A DNA stretch of 64,000 nt from assembly GCF_014699115.1 (NCBI RefSeq), contig NZ_JACXAD010000005.1, forward strand, positions 62,001-126,000. The letters are read 5' to 3'. Under the pieces are notes generated by a model. That model saw only the letters and a list, made by a program, of their open reading frames with translations. It did not search any database and was not told the origin of the DNA. This document shows positions 17,029 through 24,624 of the stretch, one piece after another. Source of the stretch: Hymenobacter montanus. Its GTDB lineage: Bacteria; Bacteroidota; Bacteroidia; Cytophagales; Hymenobacteraceae. Positions within the stretch are counted from its first letter, which is position 1. Each line of letters starts with the position of its first letter. A program made the translations under genes and the position numbers.

Positions 17029-17745
17029 TTACAGTTGGCCTTTCTTGGCAGCTTTCTGCATTTTCTCGTTGGCGAAGATGGCTACTTCTACGCGACGGTT
17101 AGCTGCTTTGCCGGCCGCCGTTGAGTTGTCGCCCACGGGCTGGGTCGAGCCGTAGCCGCTAGCCGTAACGCGGGAAGCGTCTACGCCTTCGTTGATGATG
17201 GTATTAGCCACGGCCTGAGCACGGCGCTGCGATAGCGGCTGGTTGATGGCATCCGAACCCGAGTTGTCGGTGTGGCCTTCCACCACCACGTTGGTGTCGG
17301 CGTACTTCTTGAGCGTTTCAGCCAGTTGGGTAACGTTGCCCGCGGCGTCGGGGGTCAGGGTAGCCGAATTAGTGGCGAACAGAATGCCCGAAGCAAAGGT
17401 GATTTTGATGCCTTCGCCTACGCGCTCTACTTTGGCGCCTTCCAGGTCGCGGCGCAGCTCCGCAGCGGCTTTGTCCATCTTACGGCCGATGAGGGCTCCG
17501 GCAGTGCCCCCCACTACGGCACCAATGATGGCTCCCTTAGCGGTACCCGACTTGCCGCCAATCAGGCGGCCAGCCACGCCACCCGCTACGGCACCGCCCA
17601 GGCCACCGATGAGGCCCCCTTTAAGGGTTTTGCTCATGCCCTTGGGCTTCTCAGTTGAGACGGTAGAGCTTTGAGCCTGCGCGAAGTTGTTTACCAACAG
17701 CAGCAAAGCCAACAAGAAAGTGAGGGATGAACGAAGAAATTTCAT
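17029..17745 (-). CDS. OmpA-domain protein with glycine zipper (copy 1)
   Basis: A 238-residue envelope protein. Signal peptide about 1-25 (ends NNFAQAQ), then a glycine-zipper membrane segment at about 40-90 ('GGLIGGLGGAVAGGVAGRLI', 'AIIGAVVGGTAGALIGRKMD') and a C-terminal OmpA peptidoglycan-binding domain (about 105-228) with 'VVVEGHTDNSGSDAINQPLS' and 'NRRVEVAIFANEKM'. The ATG at 17743-17745 sets the signal peptide at the N-terminus. It is a close paralogue of the 18445-19188 protein. It probably anchors the outer membrane to the cell wall. Confidence 0.9.
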   Translation of the reverse strand: MKFLRSSLTFLLALLLLVNNFAQAQSSTVSTEKPKGMSKTLKGGLIGGLGGAVAGGVAGRLIGGKSGTAKGAIIGAVVGGTAGALIGRKMDKAAAELRRDLEGAKVERVGEGIKITFASGILFATNSATLTPDAAGNVTQLAETLKKYADTNVVVEGHTDNSGSDAINQPLSQRRAQAVANTIINEGVDASRVTASGYGSTQPVGDNSTAAGKAANRRVEVAIFANEKMQKAAKKGQL

Positions 17746-17878
17746 GTTAAAAAAAAGATTTGGATAAAAAATGCCCGCAAATGGCAATGACGAGTGAAAT
17801 TCGCCGCAAGTACGCCAATTGCAACCACCTTGCCAAACTATTCCGCCTTGATACCAGCCTGAGCTACGAAACCATAAA

Positions 17879-17908
17879 AAAAGGCCTTGCCGCGTGGCAA
17901 GGCCTTTT
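17879..17908 (-). terminator. Terminator of the glycine-zipper gene
   Basis: A perfect 13-bp stem (AAAAGGCCTTGCC with its complement) and a four-base loop, 33 bases past the stop of the 17941 gene, followed on the minus strand by a T run. Confidence 0.85.
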
Positions 17909-17940
17909 CGGGCTGATGGGTTGACGAACCCGCCAAATCC

Positions 17941-18243
17941 TTATTTTTTGTTCCGATAAGCCTTGTACCGTTCAGGATCTTTCTTTTTATCCTTGTTGCG
18001 GCCAATCAGCCCGCCGCCAATCACGCCCGCGGCCCCGCCGATAATTGCTCCCTTAGTGCCCCCCAGCACGGCACCGGTCACGATGCCAGCCCCGCCGCCA
18101 ATGGCAGCGCCTTTGGCCTTGTTGCTCCACCCTTTCTTAGGAGTGGGCGTCTGGGCAGGAGTGGACGTCTGGGCTTGGGCCGCCGAAACGGTCAGAAACA
18201 AACAAGTGAAGGCGAGCAGCAAATATACTTTGAGTGCTTTCAT
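17941..18243 (-). CDS. Small exported glycine-zipper protein
   Basis: A 100-residue protein with a signal peptide (MKALKVYLLLAFTCLFLTVS, cleavage after AQA) and one glycine zipper ('GAAIGGGAGIVTGAVLGGTK', 'AIIGGAAGVIGGGLIGRNKD'), ending in a very basic tail. It resembles the zipper part of the two OmpA proteins on either side without their OmpA domain. The ATG at 18241-18243 is chosen for the signal peptide. It probably inserts in or spans the outer membrane; no function is known. Confidence 0.8.
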   Translation of the reverse strand: MKALKVYLLLAFTCLFLTVSAAQAQTSTPAQTPTPKKGWSNKAKGAAIGGGAGIVTGAVLGGTKGAIIGGAAGVIGGGLIGRNKDKKKDPERYKAYRNKK

Positions 18244-18357
18244 GACAAATGCAAGTTTGAAGTTGAAAAATACCAACTAGGCTTAAACGTGAGCCGACCC
18301 TGCTGAGTTGTGCTCCAATGCCCTGGCTCCGGGCTACACCACGGCGGAAGCTTCCAC

Positions 18358-18387
18358 AAAAAAGGCCGCCCTTGCAGGCGGCCTTTT
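18358..18387 (-). terminator. Terminator of the second OmpA gene
   Basis: An 11-bp stem (AAAAGGCCGCC with its complement), six-base loop and minus-strand T6 run, 58 bases past the stop of the 18445 gene. Same design as the 17879 terminator. Confidence 0.85.
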
Positions 18388-18444
18388 CCAGAAATGGTGC
18401 TTGCTACGAGCCGATAATGAGGCTGAAGAAGCAACTCTTAGGGT

Positions 18445-19188
18445 TTATAAAGTGCCAGACTCGGCAGCTTTTTTCATTTTCTCATTGGCATAGATGGCGA
18501 TTTCTACGCGACGGTTAGCCTGCCGGCCTTCGGCGGTAGAATTGTCGGCGACGGGCTGCGAAGAACCATAGCCCTTAGAGGTAACCCGGCTAGCCGATAC
18601 GCCCTTGGCAATGGTCGAAGAAGCGACCGCCTGAGCCCGGCGCTCCGACAGCGGCTGGTTGATGGCGTCGGTACCCGTATTGTCGGTATGGCCTTCTACC
18701 AGTACGTTGGTGTCGGGGTATTTCTGCAGTACAACGGCCATCTTGGTGATGTCAGCTTCCGAAGCCGGCCGCAGCGCGGCGGAGTTGGTGTCGAAGAGGA
18801 TGCCCGAGTCGAAGGTGATTTTAATGCCTTCACCCACGCGCTCTACCCGGGCGTTCTGCATGTCCTTCTGAAGTTCGGCAGCCTGCTTATCCATTTTGCG
18901 GCCGATAATCGCGCCGGCCGTGCCACCGGCCGCAGCACCGATGATGGCGCCAATAGCGGTACCCGACTTGCCACCGATTATGCGGCCCAGAATGGCCCCC
19001 GCGGCGGCGCCGCCGCCGGCGCCGATTAAGCCGCCTTTGGTAGTTTTGCTCATGCCGGTTTTGCGGGCTCCGGTACCGTTAGCCGACGAGAGGTCAGGCT
19101 GGGAAGTAGCTTGCTGGGAAGTGGCGCAGGAGCTAAACAACAGCACAAAGGCCATCAACACGGAAAGAAGTGATTTGGAAGTGTTCAT
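18445..19188 (-). CDS. OmpA-domain lipoprotein with glycine zipper (copy 2)
   Basis: A 247-residue lipoprotein. The signal ends in a lipobox (VLLFSSCATSQQ), so the mature protein starts at a lipidated Cys. A glycine zipper at about 55-100 ('GGLIGAGGGAAAGAILGRII') is followed by an OmpA domain with 'VLVEGHTDNTGTDAINQPLS' and 'NRRVEIAIYANEKMKKAAES'. Over the zipper and OmpA domain it is nearly the same as the 17029 protein, but the export signal is of a different class. Start chosen at the ATG 19186-19188; 54 upstream codons are open but do not look like protein. Confidence 0.9.
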   Translation of the reverse strand: MNTSKSLLSVLMAFVLLFSSCATSQQATSQPDLSSANGTGARKTGMSKTTKGGLIGAGGGAAAGAILGRIIGGKSGTAIGAIIGAAAGGTAGAIIGRKMDKQAAELQKDMQNARVERVGEGIKITFDSGILFDTNSAALRPASEADITKMAVVLQKYPDTNVLVEGHTDNTGTDAINQPLSERRAQAVASSTIAKGVSASRVTSKGYGSSQPVADNSTAEGRQANRRVEIAIYANEKMKKAAESGTL

Positions 19189-19231
19189 GTCGAAATGAAT
19201 AAAAAATGGTGTATTTCCGGCCTTATACGAG

Positions 19232-19266
19232 GAAAACCCGTTCCGGTATATGGAAACGGGCTTTTC
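19232..19266 (-). terminator. Probable terminator of accD
   Basis: A stem built on CCCGTT/AACGGG with flanking AAAA/TTTT lies 41-75 bases past the accD stop. The stem has one bulge and the minus-strand T run is only four, so strength is uncertain. Confidence 0.55.
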
Positions 19267-19306
19267 AAGAAGTGTGCCGAAAGCGAAAACAGCCTCGAAA
19301 AAAGAC

Positions 19307-20212
19307 TTAATTAGCTTTTGTTGAGGCAATAGCGATGCGGCGCGCCCCACGCGCCTCAGCTACCGGGGCGGGGCGCAGCAGGCCTAGCAAATCAGCCAGT
19401 CGGTGCTTGAGCTCCCGGCGGTCCACAATGAAATCGAGGAAACCGTGCTCCAACACAAATTCGGCGCTTTGGAAGCCTTTCGGCAGATCCTTGCCAATGG
19501 TTTCTTTAATAACCCGGGGCCCCGCGAAGCCGATGAGAGCGCCGGGCTCGGCAATGTTAAAGTCGCCGAGCATCGCAAACGAGGCCGTGACGCCGCCAGT
19601 GGTTGGGTCGGTGAGCAGCGACACGTAGGGCACGCCGGCTTCCGCGAGCAGCGCCAGCTTGGCCGAGGTTTTGGCCATTTGCATCAGCGAGTAGCCCGCT
19701 TCCATCATGCGGGCGCCGCCGGAGCGCGAAATCATCAGGAATGGCGTCCGGCTTTGGCGGGCGAAGTCGATGGCCCGGGCAATTTTTTCGCCCACCACCG
19801 AACCCATCGATCCGCCGATGAACTTGAAGTCCATAGCCGCCACTACCAGCGGCTGACCCGCTGACACGCCGTGGGCAGTGCGCACGGCATCCTTCAAACC
19901 GGTGTTGCGCTCCGTAGCCGCCACCCGTTGCGGGTACGCTTTGGTATCGACGAAGTGCAGCGGGTCGCCGGACGTCAGGTCGGCATCGAGCTCGGTAAAC
20001 TGCCCATCGTCGAACAGCAGCTCAAAGTAGTCGGCGGCATCGATTCGGTCGTGGTGGCCGCAGGCGCCGCACACGTGGAGCAGACGCTTGTGTTCGGCCA
20101 TGGTCACCACCGCTTTGCACTCGGGGCATTTGTACCAGAGACCGTCGGGCGTCTCTTTTTTCTGGTCGGTGGGGGTGACGATGCCCTTTTCTACGCGCTT
20201 AAACCAGGCCAT
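19307..20212 (-). CDS. accD: Acetyl-CoA carboxylase carboxyltransferase subunit beta
   Basis: A 301-residue cytosolic subunit that with AccA moves the carboxyl group from biotin to acetyl-CoA, the first step of fatty-acid synthesis. The N-terminal zinc ribbon has Cys pairs in '[10 protein letters not shown]' and '[10 protein letters not shown]', and the crotonase-like core has the oxyanion glycines in '[14 protein letters not shown]' and '[18 protein letters not shown]'. Length is normal. accA is not in the window, as usual. The gene is single, with the terminator at 19232 behind it. Confidence 0.95.
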   Translation of the reverse strand: MAWFKRVEKGIVTPTDQKKETPDGLWYKCPECKAVVTMAEHKRLLHVCGACGHHDRIDAADYFELLFDDGQFTELDADLTSGDPLHFVDTKAYPQRVAATERNTGLKDAVRTAHGVSAGQPLVVAAMDFKFIGGSMGSVVGEKIARAIDFARQSRTPFLMISRSGGARMMEAGYSLMQMAKTSAKLALLAEAGVPYVSLLTDPTTGGVTASFAMLGDFNIAEPGALIGFAGPRVIKETIGKDLPKGFQSAEFVLEHGFLDFIVDRRELKHRLADLLGLLRPAPVAEARGARRIAIASTKAN

Positions 20213-20350
20213 ATTTATAAGGAGAGAATGTTAGTAGCTGGAAGCTAGTAGTTAGAATCAGATTGTAAAGTCAAAAGTAAGGGATTGCCGGCGGTACGAA
20301 CGGGGAGCGGCAGGCTAGCCCACCGGTTGGCCCGTGGGAGGCGGCAGGAC

Positions 20351-21397
20351 TTACGCCAACGTAATTGCGGGGTCGAGGTATACGTCCTGAATGGCATGTA
20401 GCAACTCTACGCCTTCGGCAAACGGGCGCTGGAAAGCTTTGCGGCCCGAAATAAGCCCTTGGCCGCCCGCGCGCTTGTTAACGATGGCCGTTCTAATGGC
20501 CGCTTCCCGGTCGCCCGCCCCCAGGCTTTCGCCCCCGGAGTTGATGAGGCCAATGCGGCCGGCGTAGCAGTTCAGCACCTGGTAGCGGGTCAGGTCGATG
20601 GGGTGGTCGCGGCTGAGCTCGTCGTACATCGCCGGGAAGGTTTTGCCGAACTTGAGGGTCGAAAAGCCGCCGTTGTTTTCGGGCAGCTTCTGCTTAATAA
20701 GGTCGGCGCCCATGGTCACGCCCAGGTGGTTGGCCTGCCCCGTGAGGTCGGCGGCGACGTGGTAATCCTGGTCGCTGGTTTTGAAGGCGTTGTTGCGGGT
20801 GTAGCACCACAGCACGGTGGCCAGGCCCAGCGCGTGCGCTTCCTCAAAGGCCTGGGTTACTTCGGCAATCTGGCGATTGCTCTCCGCCGAGCCGAAGTAC
20901 ACGGTGGCTCCCACGGCCGTAGCTCCCAGATCCCAGGCCTGGCGCACCGAGCCAAACATAATCTGGTCGAAGGTATTAGGATAAGTCAGCAGCTCGTTGT
21001 GGTTGAGCTTGACCAGAAACGGGATTTTATGGGCGTACTTGCGAGCTACCGTGCCAAACGTGCCGAAGGTGGTGGCTACGGCATTGCAGCCGCCTTCCAC
21101 CGCCAGCCGCAGGATGTTCTCGGGGTCGAAATACAGGGGGTTCGGCCCGAACGAGGAGCCCGCGGTGTGCTCAATACCTTGGTCGACGGGCAGAATGCTC
21201 AGGTAGCCGGTGCCCCCCAGGCGGCCGTGGCCGTAGAGGGCGCCGAGGCTGCGGAGCACCTGCGGCGGGCGGCTGCCCGGCACAAAATAGCGGTCCAGAA
21301 AGTCCGGGCCAGGGGCGTGAATCAGGTCTTTGCTTACCAGGGCCTGATGCGTCAGCAAGGCTTCATTTTCGGGGCTCAGAGTCAGGGAAGAAGCCAT
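20351..21397 (-). CDS. fbaB: Class I fructose-bisphosphate aldolase (FbaB/DhnA type)
   Basis: A 348-residue glycolytic/gluconeogenic enzyme that splits fructose-1,6-bisphosphate into dihydroxyacetone phosphate and glyceraldehyde-3-phosphate through a Schiff base. Landmarks are '[20 protein letters not shown]', '[20 protein letters not shown]', '[20 protein letters not shown]', '[16 protein letters not shown]' (the Lys in LIKQK is the likely Schiff-base residue) and '[16 protein letters not shown]'. The family makes large oligomers and differs from the zinc-dependent class II enzyme. Confidence 0.93.
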   Translation of the reverse strand: MASSLTLSPENEALLTHQALVSKDLIHAPGPDFLDRYFVPGSRPPQVLRSLGALYGHGRLGGTGYLSILPVDQGIEHTAGSSFGPNPLYFDPENILRLAVEGGCNAVATTFGTFGTVARKYAHKIPFLVKLNHNELLTYPNTFDQIMFGSVRQAWDLGATAVGATVYFGSAESNRQIAEVTQAFEEAHALGLATVLWCYTRNNAFKTSDQDYHVAADLTGQANHLGVTMGADLIKQKLPENNGGFSTLKFGKTFPAMYDELSRDHPIDLTRYQVLNCYAGRIGLINSGGESLGAGDREAAIRTAIVNKRAGGQGLISGRKAFQRPFAEGVELLHAIQDVYLDPAITLA

Positions 21398-21453
21398 GCG
21401 GAAAGAGCAGAGTGCGGTGGAGACGGGCGGGTAGCAGCCAGCGGGGAAGTAAG

Positions 21454-21461
21454 CAAAGATA
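21454..21461 (-). promoter_or_regulatory. Bacteroidota-type -7 element of fbaB
   Basis: The minus strand reads TATCTTTG, an exact TAnnTTTG match, 57 bases upstream of the fbaB ATG. The expected TTG at -33 is not at the right spacing. Confidence 0.4.
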
Positions 21462-21584
21462 GCCGAAAACGCGGGGCAAATCGGCCCGCTGCTACGCTGG
21501 CTGCCCGTTAAGCGCTACCTTGCTGTACCAAGGCGGCCGGGCGGTCCGGCCCGCTGGTGGCGTGGCCCGTGGCCTTTGTAATCC

Positions 21585-22592
21585 GTGAAACACTTCTCCC
21601 CTACCCTGCTGGCCCTGTCGCTGCTGGCTGCTCCGGCGCTCAACAGCTGCGTAACCGCCAAGCGATACGACGACCTCAGCGCCCGCCAAAAAGCCGACGC
21701 TAATGGCAAAGCCGAAGCCGAGCGGCAGTACCGCAACGCCACCGCCGAGCTACAAAAAGCCACCGATGAGCTAGCCCAGCTGCGCCTGGCCCAGAAGCGC
21801 CTCGTGACCGACTCGGCCGCAACGGGCGTGGCGTACCGCAAAACCCGCAGCCTTTACAACGAGCTCAGCAGCGGCTACGATAAGCTACTCAAGAACAGCG
21901 ACCGGGAGCTGGCCAATAAGTCGTCGGACTACGATAAAGTAGCCAAGGACCTGGCCCGTCGCGAAGCCGAGCTGGGCCAGCTCGACGCTACCCTTCAGAA
22001 AAGCAAGGCTGAAAACGACCGCCTGGCCGCCGACCTTAAAACCCGGGAAGCCCGCCTCACCGAGCTCACTCAGGCTCTGGCCGATAAAGACCAGGCCGTG
22101 AACGACCTCAAGGCCCGCGTGAGCAAGGCCCTGCTCAGCTTCAACTCCAGCGACTTGCAGGTGAAGCTGAAGGACGGCAAAGTCTACGTGTCGCTCTCCG
22201 AGCAACTGCTCTTCAAATCGGGCTCCACCAAAGTCGACCCCAAAGGCCAGGAAGCGCTGAAAAAGCTCGCCACCGTGCTGCAGGAGCAGAAAGACGTAAA
22301 CGTGGTGGTGGAAGGCCACACCGACAACGTGCCCGTCCTACGCGGCACCGCCGGCCTGAGCGACAACTGGGACCTGAGCGCCCTGCGGGCCACCGAAATT
22401 GCCCGCCTGCTCGCGGCCAGCGGCGTCACCCCGGCGCGCATCACGGCCTCGGGCCGCGGCGAGTACGTGCCGGTGGCGGCGAACGACACGCCCTCGAACA
22501 AAGCCCTGAACCGTCGCACCGAAATCATCCTGACCCCTAAGCTCGACGAGCTGTTTCAAATTCTGGGAACCAACTCCAGCGCGACGAAATAA
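21585..22592 (+). CDS. OmpA-domain lipoprotein with coiled coil
   Basis: A 335-residue lipoprotein that starts at GTG (21585-21587), the only start that puts the signal peptide first. Lipobox 'LNSC' at about residue 21. Residues 30-185 form a long coiled coil rich in Ala, Leu, Lys and Glu ('DLARREAELGQLDATLQKSK'), and 205-330 an OmpA/MotB peptidoglycan-binding domain ('VVVEGHTDNVPVLRG', 'ITASGRGEYVPVAAND', 'ALNRRTEIILTPKLDEL'). This is the Bacteroidota type in which the coiled coil spaces the OmpA domain away from the outer membrane. It is not a close copy of the two zipper-type OmpA proteins. Confidence 0.9.
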   Translation: MKHFSPTLLALSLLAAPALNSCVTAKRYDDLSARQKADANGKAEAERQYRNATAELQKATDELAQLRLAQKRLVTDSAATGVAYRKTRSLYNELSSGYDKLLKNSDRELANKSSDYDKVAKDLARREAELGQLDATLQKSKAENDRLAADLKTREARLTELTQALADKDQAVNDLKARVSKALLSFNSSDLQVKLKDGKVYVSLSEQLLFKSGSTKVDPKGQEALKKLATVLQEQKDVNVVVEGHTDNVPVLRGTAGLSDNWDLSALRATEIARLLAASGVTPARITASGRGEYVPVAANDTPSNKALNRRTEIILTPKLDELFQILGTNSSATK

Positions 22593-22699
22593 GGCCCCGG
22601 CGCCTCGCTATCAGACGTGGGAGTGGCTTAGCGACAGACCTCAGCACAAAACAGCCAACCCCGTTATCGGAGGCTGGCGTTGACTTCCAAAGAGTGGGG

Positions 22700-22707
22700 T
22701 AGATTTG
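22700..22707 (+). promoter_or_regulatory. Bacteroidota-type -7 element TAGATTTG
   Basis: An exact TAnnTTTG match 34 bases before the ATG of the MDR oxidoreductase. A TTG lies 17 bases upstream of it, slightly closer than the usual 19-21. Confidence 0.45.
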
Positions 22708-22741
22708 AGATCTTCTTTCATTTCTTTACCTCCGCTTTTTC

Positions 22742-23758
22742 ATGCAAGCAGTTGAATTTGGAGCAGGACATGGGGTCGCTTCCTTGCACTTAGTCCAACG
22801 GGCCGACGAGCCCTTAGCTCCCCACCAAATCCGGGTGCGCGTCCGCGCCGTTTCCCTCAACTACCGCGATTTACTCGTGGCCAACGGCGTGGACCGCTGG
22901 AAGCCCCCATTGGGCCGGATTCCCACCTCCGACGGGGCAGGGGAAGTGGTAGAAGTCGGCACCGCCGTAACCCAATGGCGACCCGGCGACCGCGTCGTCG
23001 GCTTGTTTCTTCCGCATTGGACCGGTGGGCGGATTAAGGCTGAGAGCCTGCAGCGCTCCCCGGGCGGCGCCCGATTCGACGGGTTTCTGGCCGACAACCG
23101 GGTCCTTGGCGAGGGCGAGGTGACGTCATTCCCGGACTACCTTAGCTACGAAGAAGCCGCGACCTTGCCCTGCGCCGCGCTCACCGCTTGGCATGGCCTA
23201 GTGGAAGAGGGACAAGTGCGGCCCGGGCACACGGTGCTCATCCAAGGCACCGGGGGGGTGTCGCTGTTCTCCTTGCAGTTCGCGTTGCAGGCGGGCGCCC
23301 GCGTCATCGTGCTTTCTAGCAGCGATGCCAAGCTGGACCGCGTCCGGGCACTGGGTGCCCACCACACCCTTAACTATGCCCGTACGCCCGACTGGGCACC
23401 GCTCGTGCGAGAGTTGACCGATGGGCGGGGTGTCGACCATGTGGTAGAGGTCGTGGGGGGCAATAACATCAACAAGTCCCTCGATGCCGTTGCCGTGGGC
23501 GGAACGATTTCTGTTATTGGCATCATCGACGGGTTAATGGGGGAAATCCGGACCGAGCAAATCATGGGGGGCCACGTTCGGCTCCAGGGCATCGAGGTTG
23601 GCTCCACCGAAATGTTTCAGCGGATGAACCAAGCACTGGCCACGAGCCAATTACGGCCCATTATCGACCGCATATTTTCCTTCGCTGCTTACCGGGAAGC
23701 CTACGACTATCTAAGCAGCGGCGGGCATTTCGGCAAGATTTGCATCAGCCTCCCATAA
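22742..23758 (+). CDS. Zinc-free MDR-family oxidoreductase (quinone-reductase type)
   Basis: A 338-residue NAD(P)H-dependent oxidoreductase of the medium-chain dehydrogenase superfamily. The GroES-like N-terminal half has 'VSLNYRDLLVANG', where zinc alcohol dehydrogenases have a Cys ligand, so the catalytic zinc is missing. The Rossmann half has 'VLIQGTGGVSLFSLQFALQA' and 'VIVLSSSDAKLDRVRALGAH'. The proton-relay end is 'YDYLSSGGHFGKICI'. It resembles YhdH/quinone reductases; the substrate is not known. It stands alone, with a promoter-like element upstream and a dead transposase downstream. Confidence 0.85.
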   Translation: MQAVEFGAGHGVASLHLVQRADEPLAPHQIRVRVRAVSLNYRDLLVANGVDRWKPPLGRIPTSDGAGEVVEVGTAVTQWRPGDRVVGLFLPHWTGGRIKAESLQRSPGGARFDGFLADNRVLGEGEVTSFPDYLSYEEAATLPCAALTAWHGLVEEGQVRPGHTVLIQGTGGVSLFSLQFALQAGARVIVLSSSDAKLDRVRALGAHHTLNYARTPDWAPLVRELTDGRGVDHVVEVVGGNNINKSLDAVAVGGTISVIGIIDGLMGEIRTEQIMGGHVRLQGIEVGSTEMFQRMNQALATSQLRPIIDRIFSFAAYREAYDYLSSGGHFGKICISLP

Positions 23759-23839
23759 TGAATCAGAGGCTTTGGAAAGCGTACACTTGAGTGGCAGCTC
23801 ATTTTAGCCCTTATTCAACCAGGGAGTGTTCACAGTTAG

Positions 23840-24502
23840 GGCCAGGTTAAGGCTGGACTCAAGCAACGAGTAGCAAAGTAATTGGCGGTGCGCTTGCCAA
23901 AGCAGGTGGCCACGGCCCGAGAGCGTTTTAAGCCGCTGATGGCGCGTTTCATCTGGTTGCGGCCTTTGTCGAATTCGGCGTCGTAGGCCCGGGCCCGGCT
24001 CAGTTCTTCTTGCTGGTTATCAGGGCGATGGCACCGTGGAGTTGGGCGCGCTCGTAGCCGGCGGCGGCCCGGTCCGCCAGCACGGCTTGGCTGGGGCGCA
24101 GGTGGCGCACCAGTAAGCCCGATGCCTGCGGGCAGTCCCGGCTTGGCGCCGGGTCAGGGCCAAAGCACACAGGCGGCCCAACGCAACGCCACTGGAGTCG
24201 CGCTGCGTTGGGCCGCCTGTGTGCTTTGGCTGAGCGCCTGCCCGCACGGGCTGTCTTTATTTTCGCACCGGCTACTTGGTGGGAAGTACGGCGGTGAAAT
24301 AGACCAGCAGGCACTGCAAGCCCGTTTCCGGTTGCACTTGGGCCAGCACTCGGGGCCATCCCCGCGCTTGGTGCCAGCGGCGAAACCGGGCGTACACCGT
24401 GTGCCAGGGCCCCCACCGCTCGGCTGACAACTCGCGCTACGGCACCCCGCAGCGGGCCCGCCAGCGCCCGTCTTTCGCCAACAAGCGCGGGTCCTTAGCC
24501 AT
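23840..24502 (-). pseudogene. Degraded IS5-family transposase
   Basis: The minus strand carries recognisable pieces of an IS5-type transposase in several frames: 'ERWGPWHTVYARFRRWHQ' from the N-terminal helical domain, preceded by 'GVP*REL' where a Trp codon has become TAG; 'SGLLVRHLRPSQAVLADRAA' followed by 'AGYERAQ', from the catalytic DDE core; and 'YDAEFDKGRNQMKRAISGLK' from the C-terminal end. Stops and frameshifts separate them. Terminal inverted repeats could not be recognised. The gap 23759-24624 between the oxidoreductase and the TonB receptor holds nothing else. Confidence 0.8.
24160..24229. repeat. Perfect 26-bp inverted repeat inside the dead transposase
   Basis: 24160-24185 (CCAAAGCACACAGGCGGCCC and six more) is the exact reverse complement of 24204-24229, with an 18-base loop. 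An intact transposase gene would not contain such a palindrome, so a small inversion-duplication has altered this copy. Confidence 0.85.
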
Positions 24503-24624
24503 GGTACTGGGCGAACTTTCCTGGCCCGGCACCACGGCCAAAGCTTCGTTCACGGCGCAGCAGTCAATAAACTCCGGTTTTAGGCAAACCTAAAGGTTGA
24601 GCCTAACTATCCCCCTAGCAGGCT

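Noticed and set aside
20459-21511. A 350-codon plus-strand open frame
   Set aside because: Mirror frame of the class I aldolase gene, whose catalytic motifs are intact.
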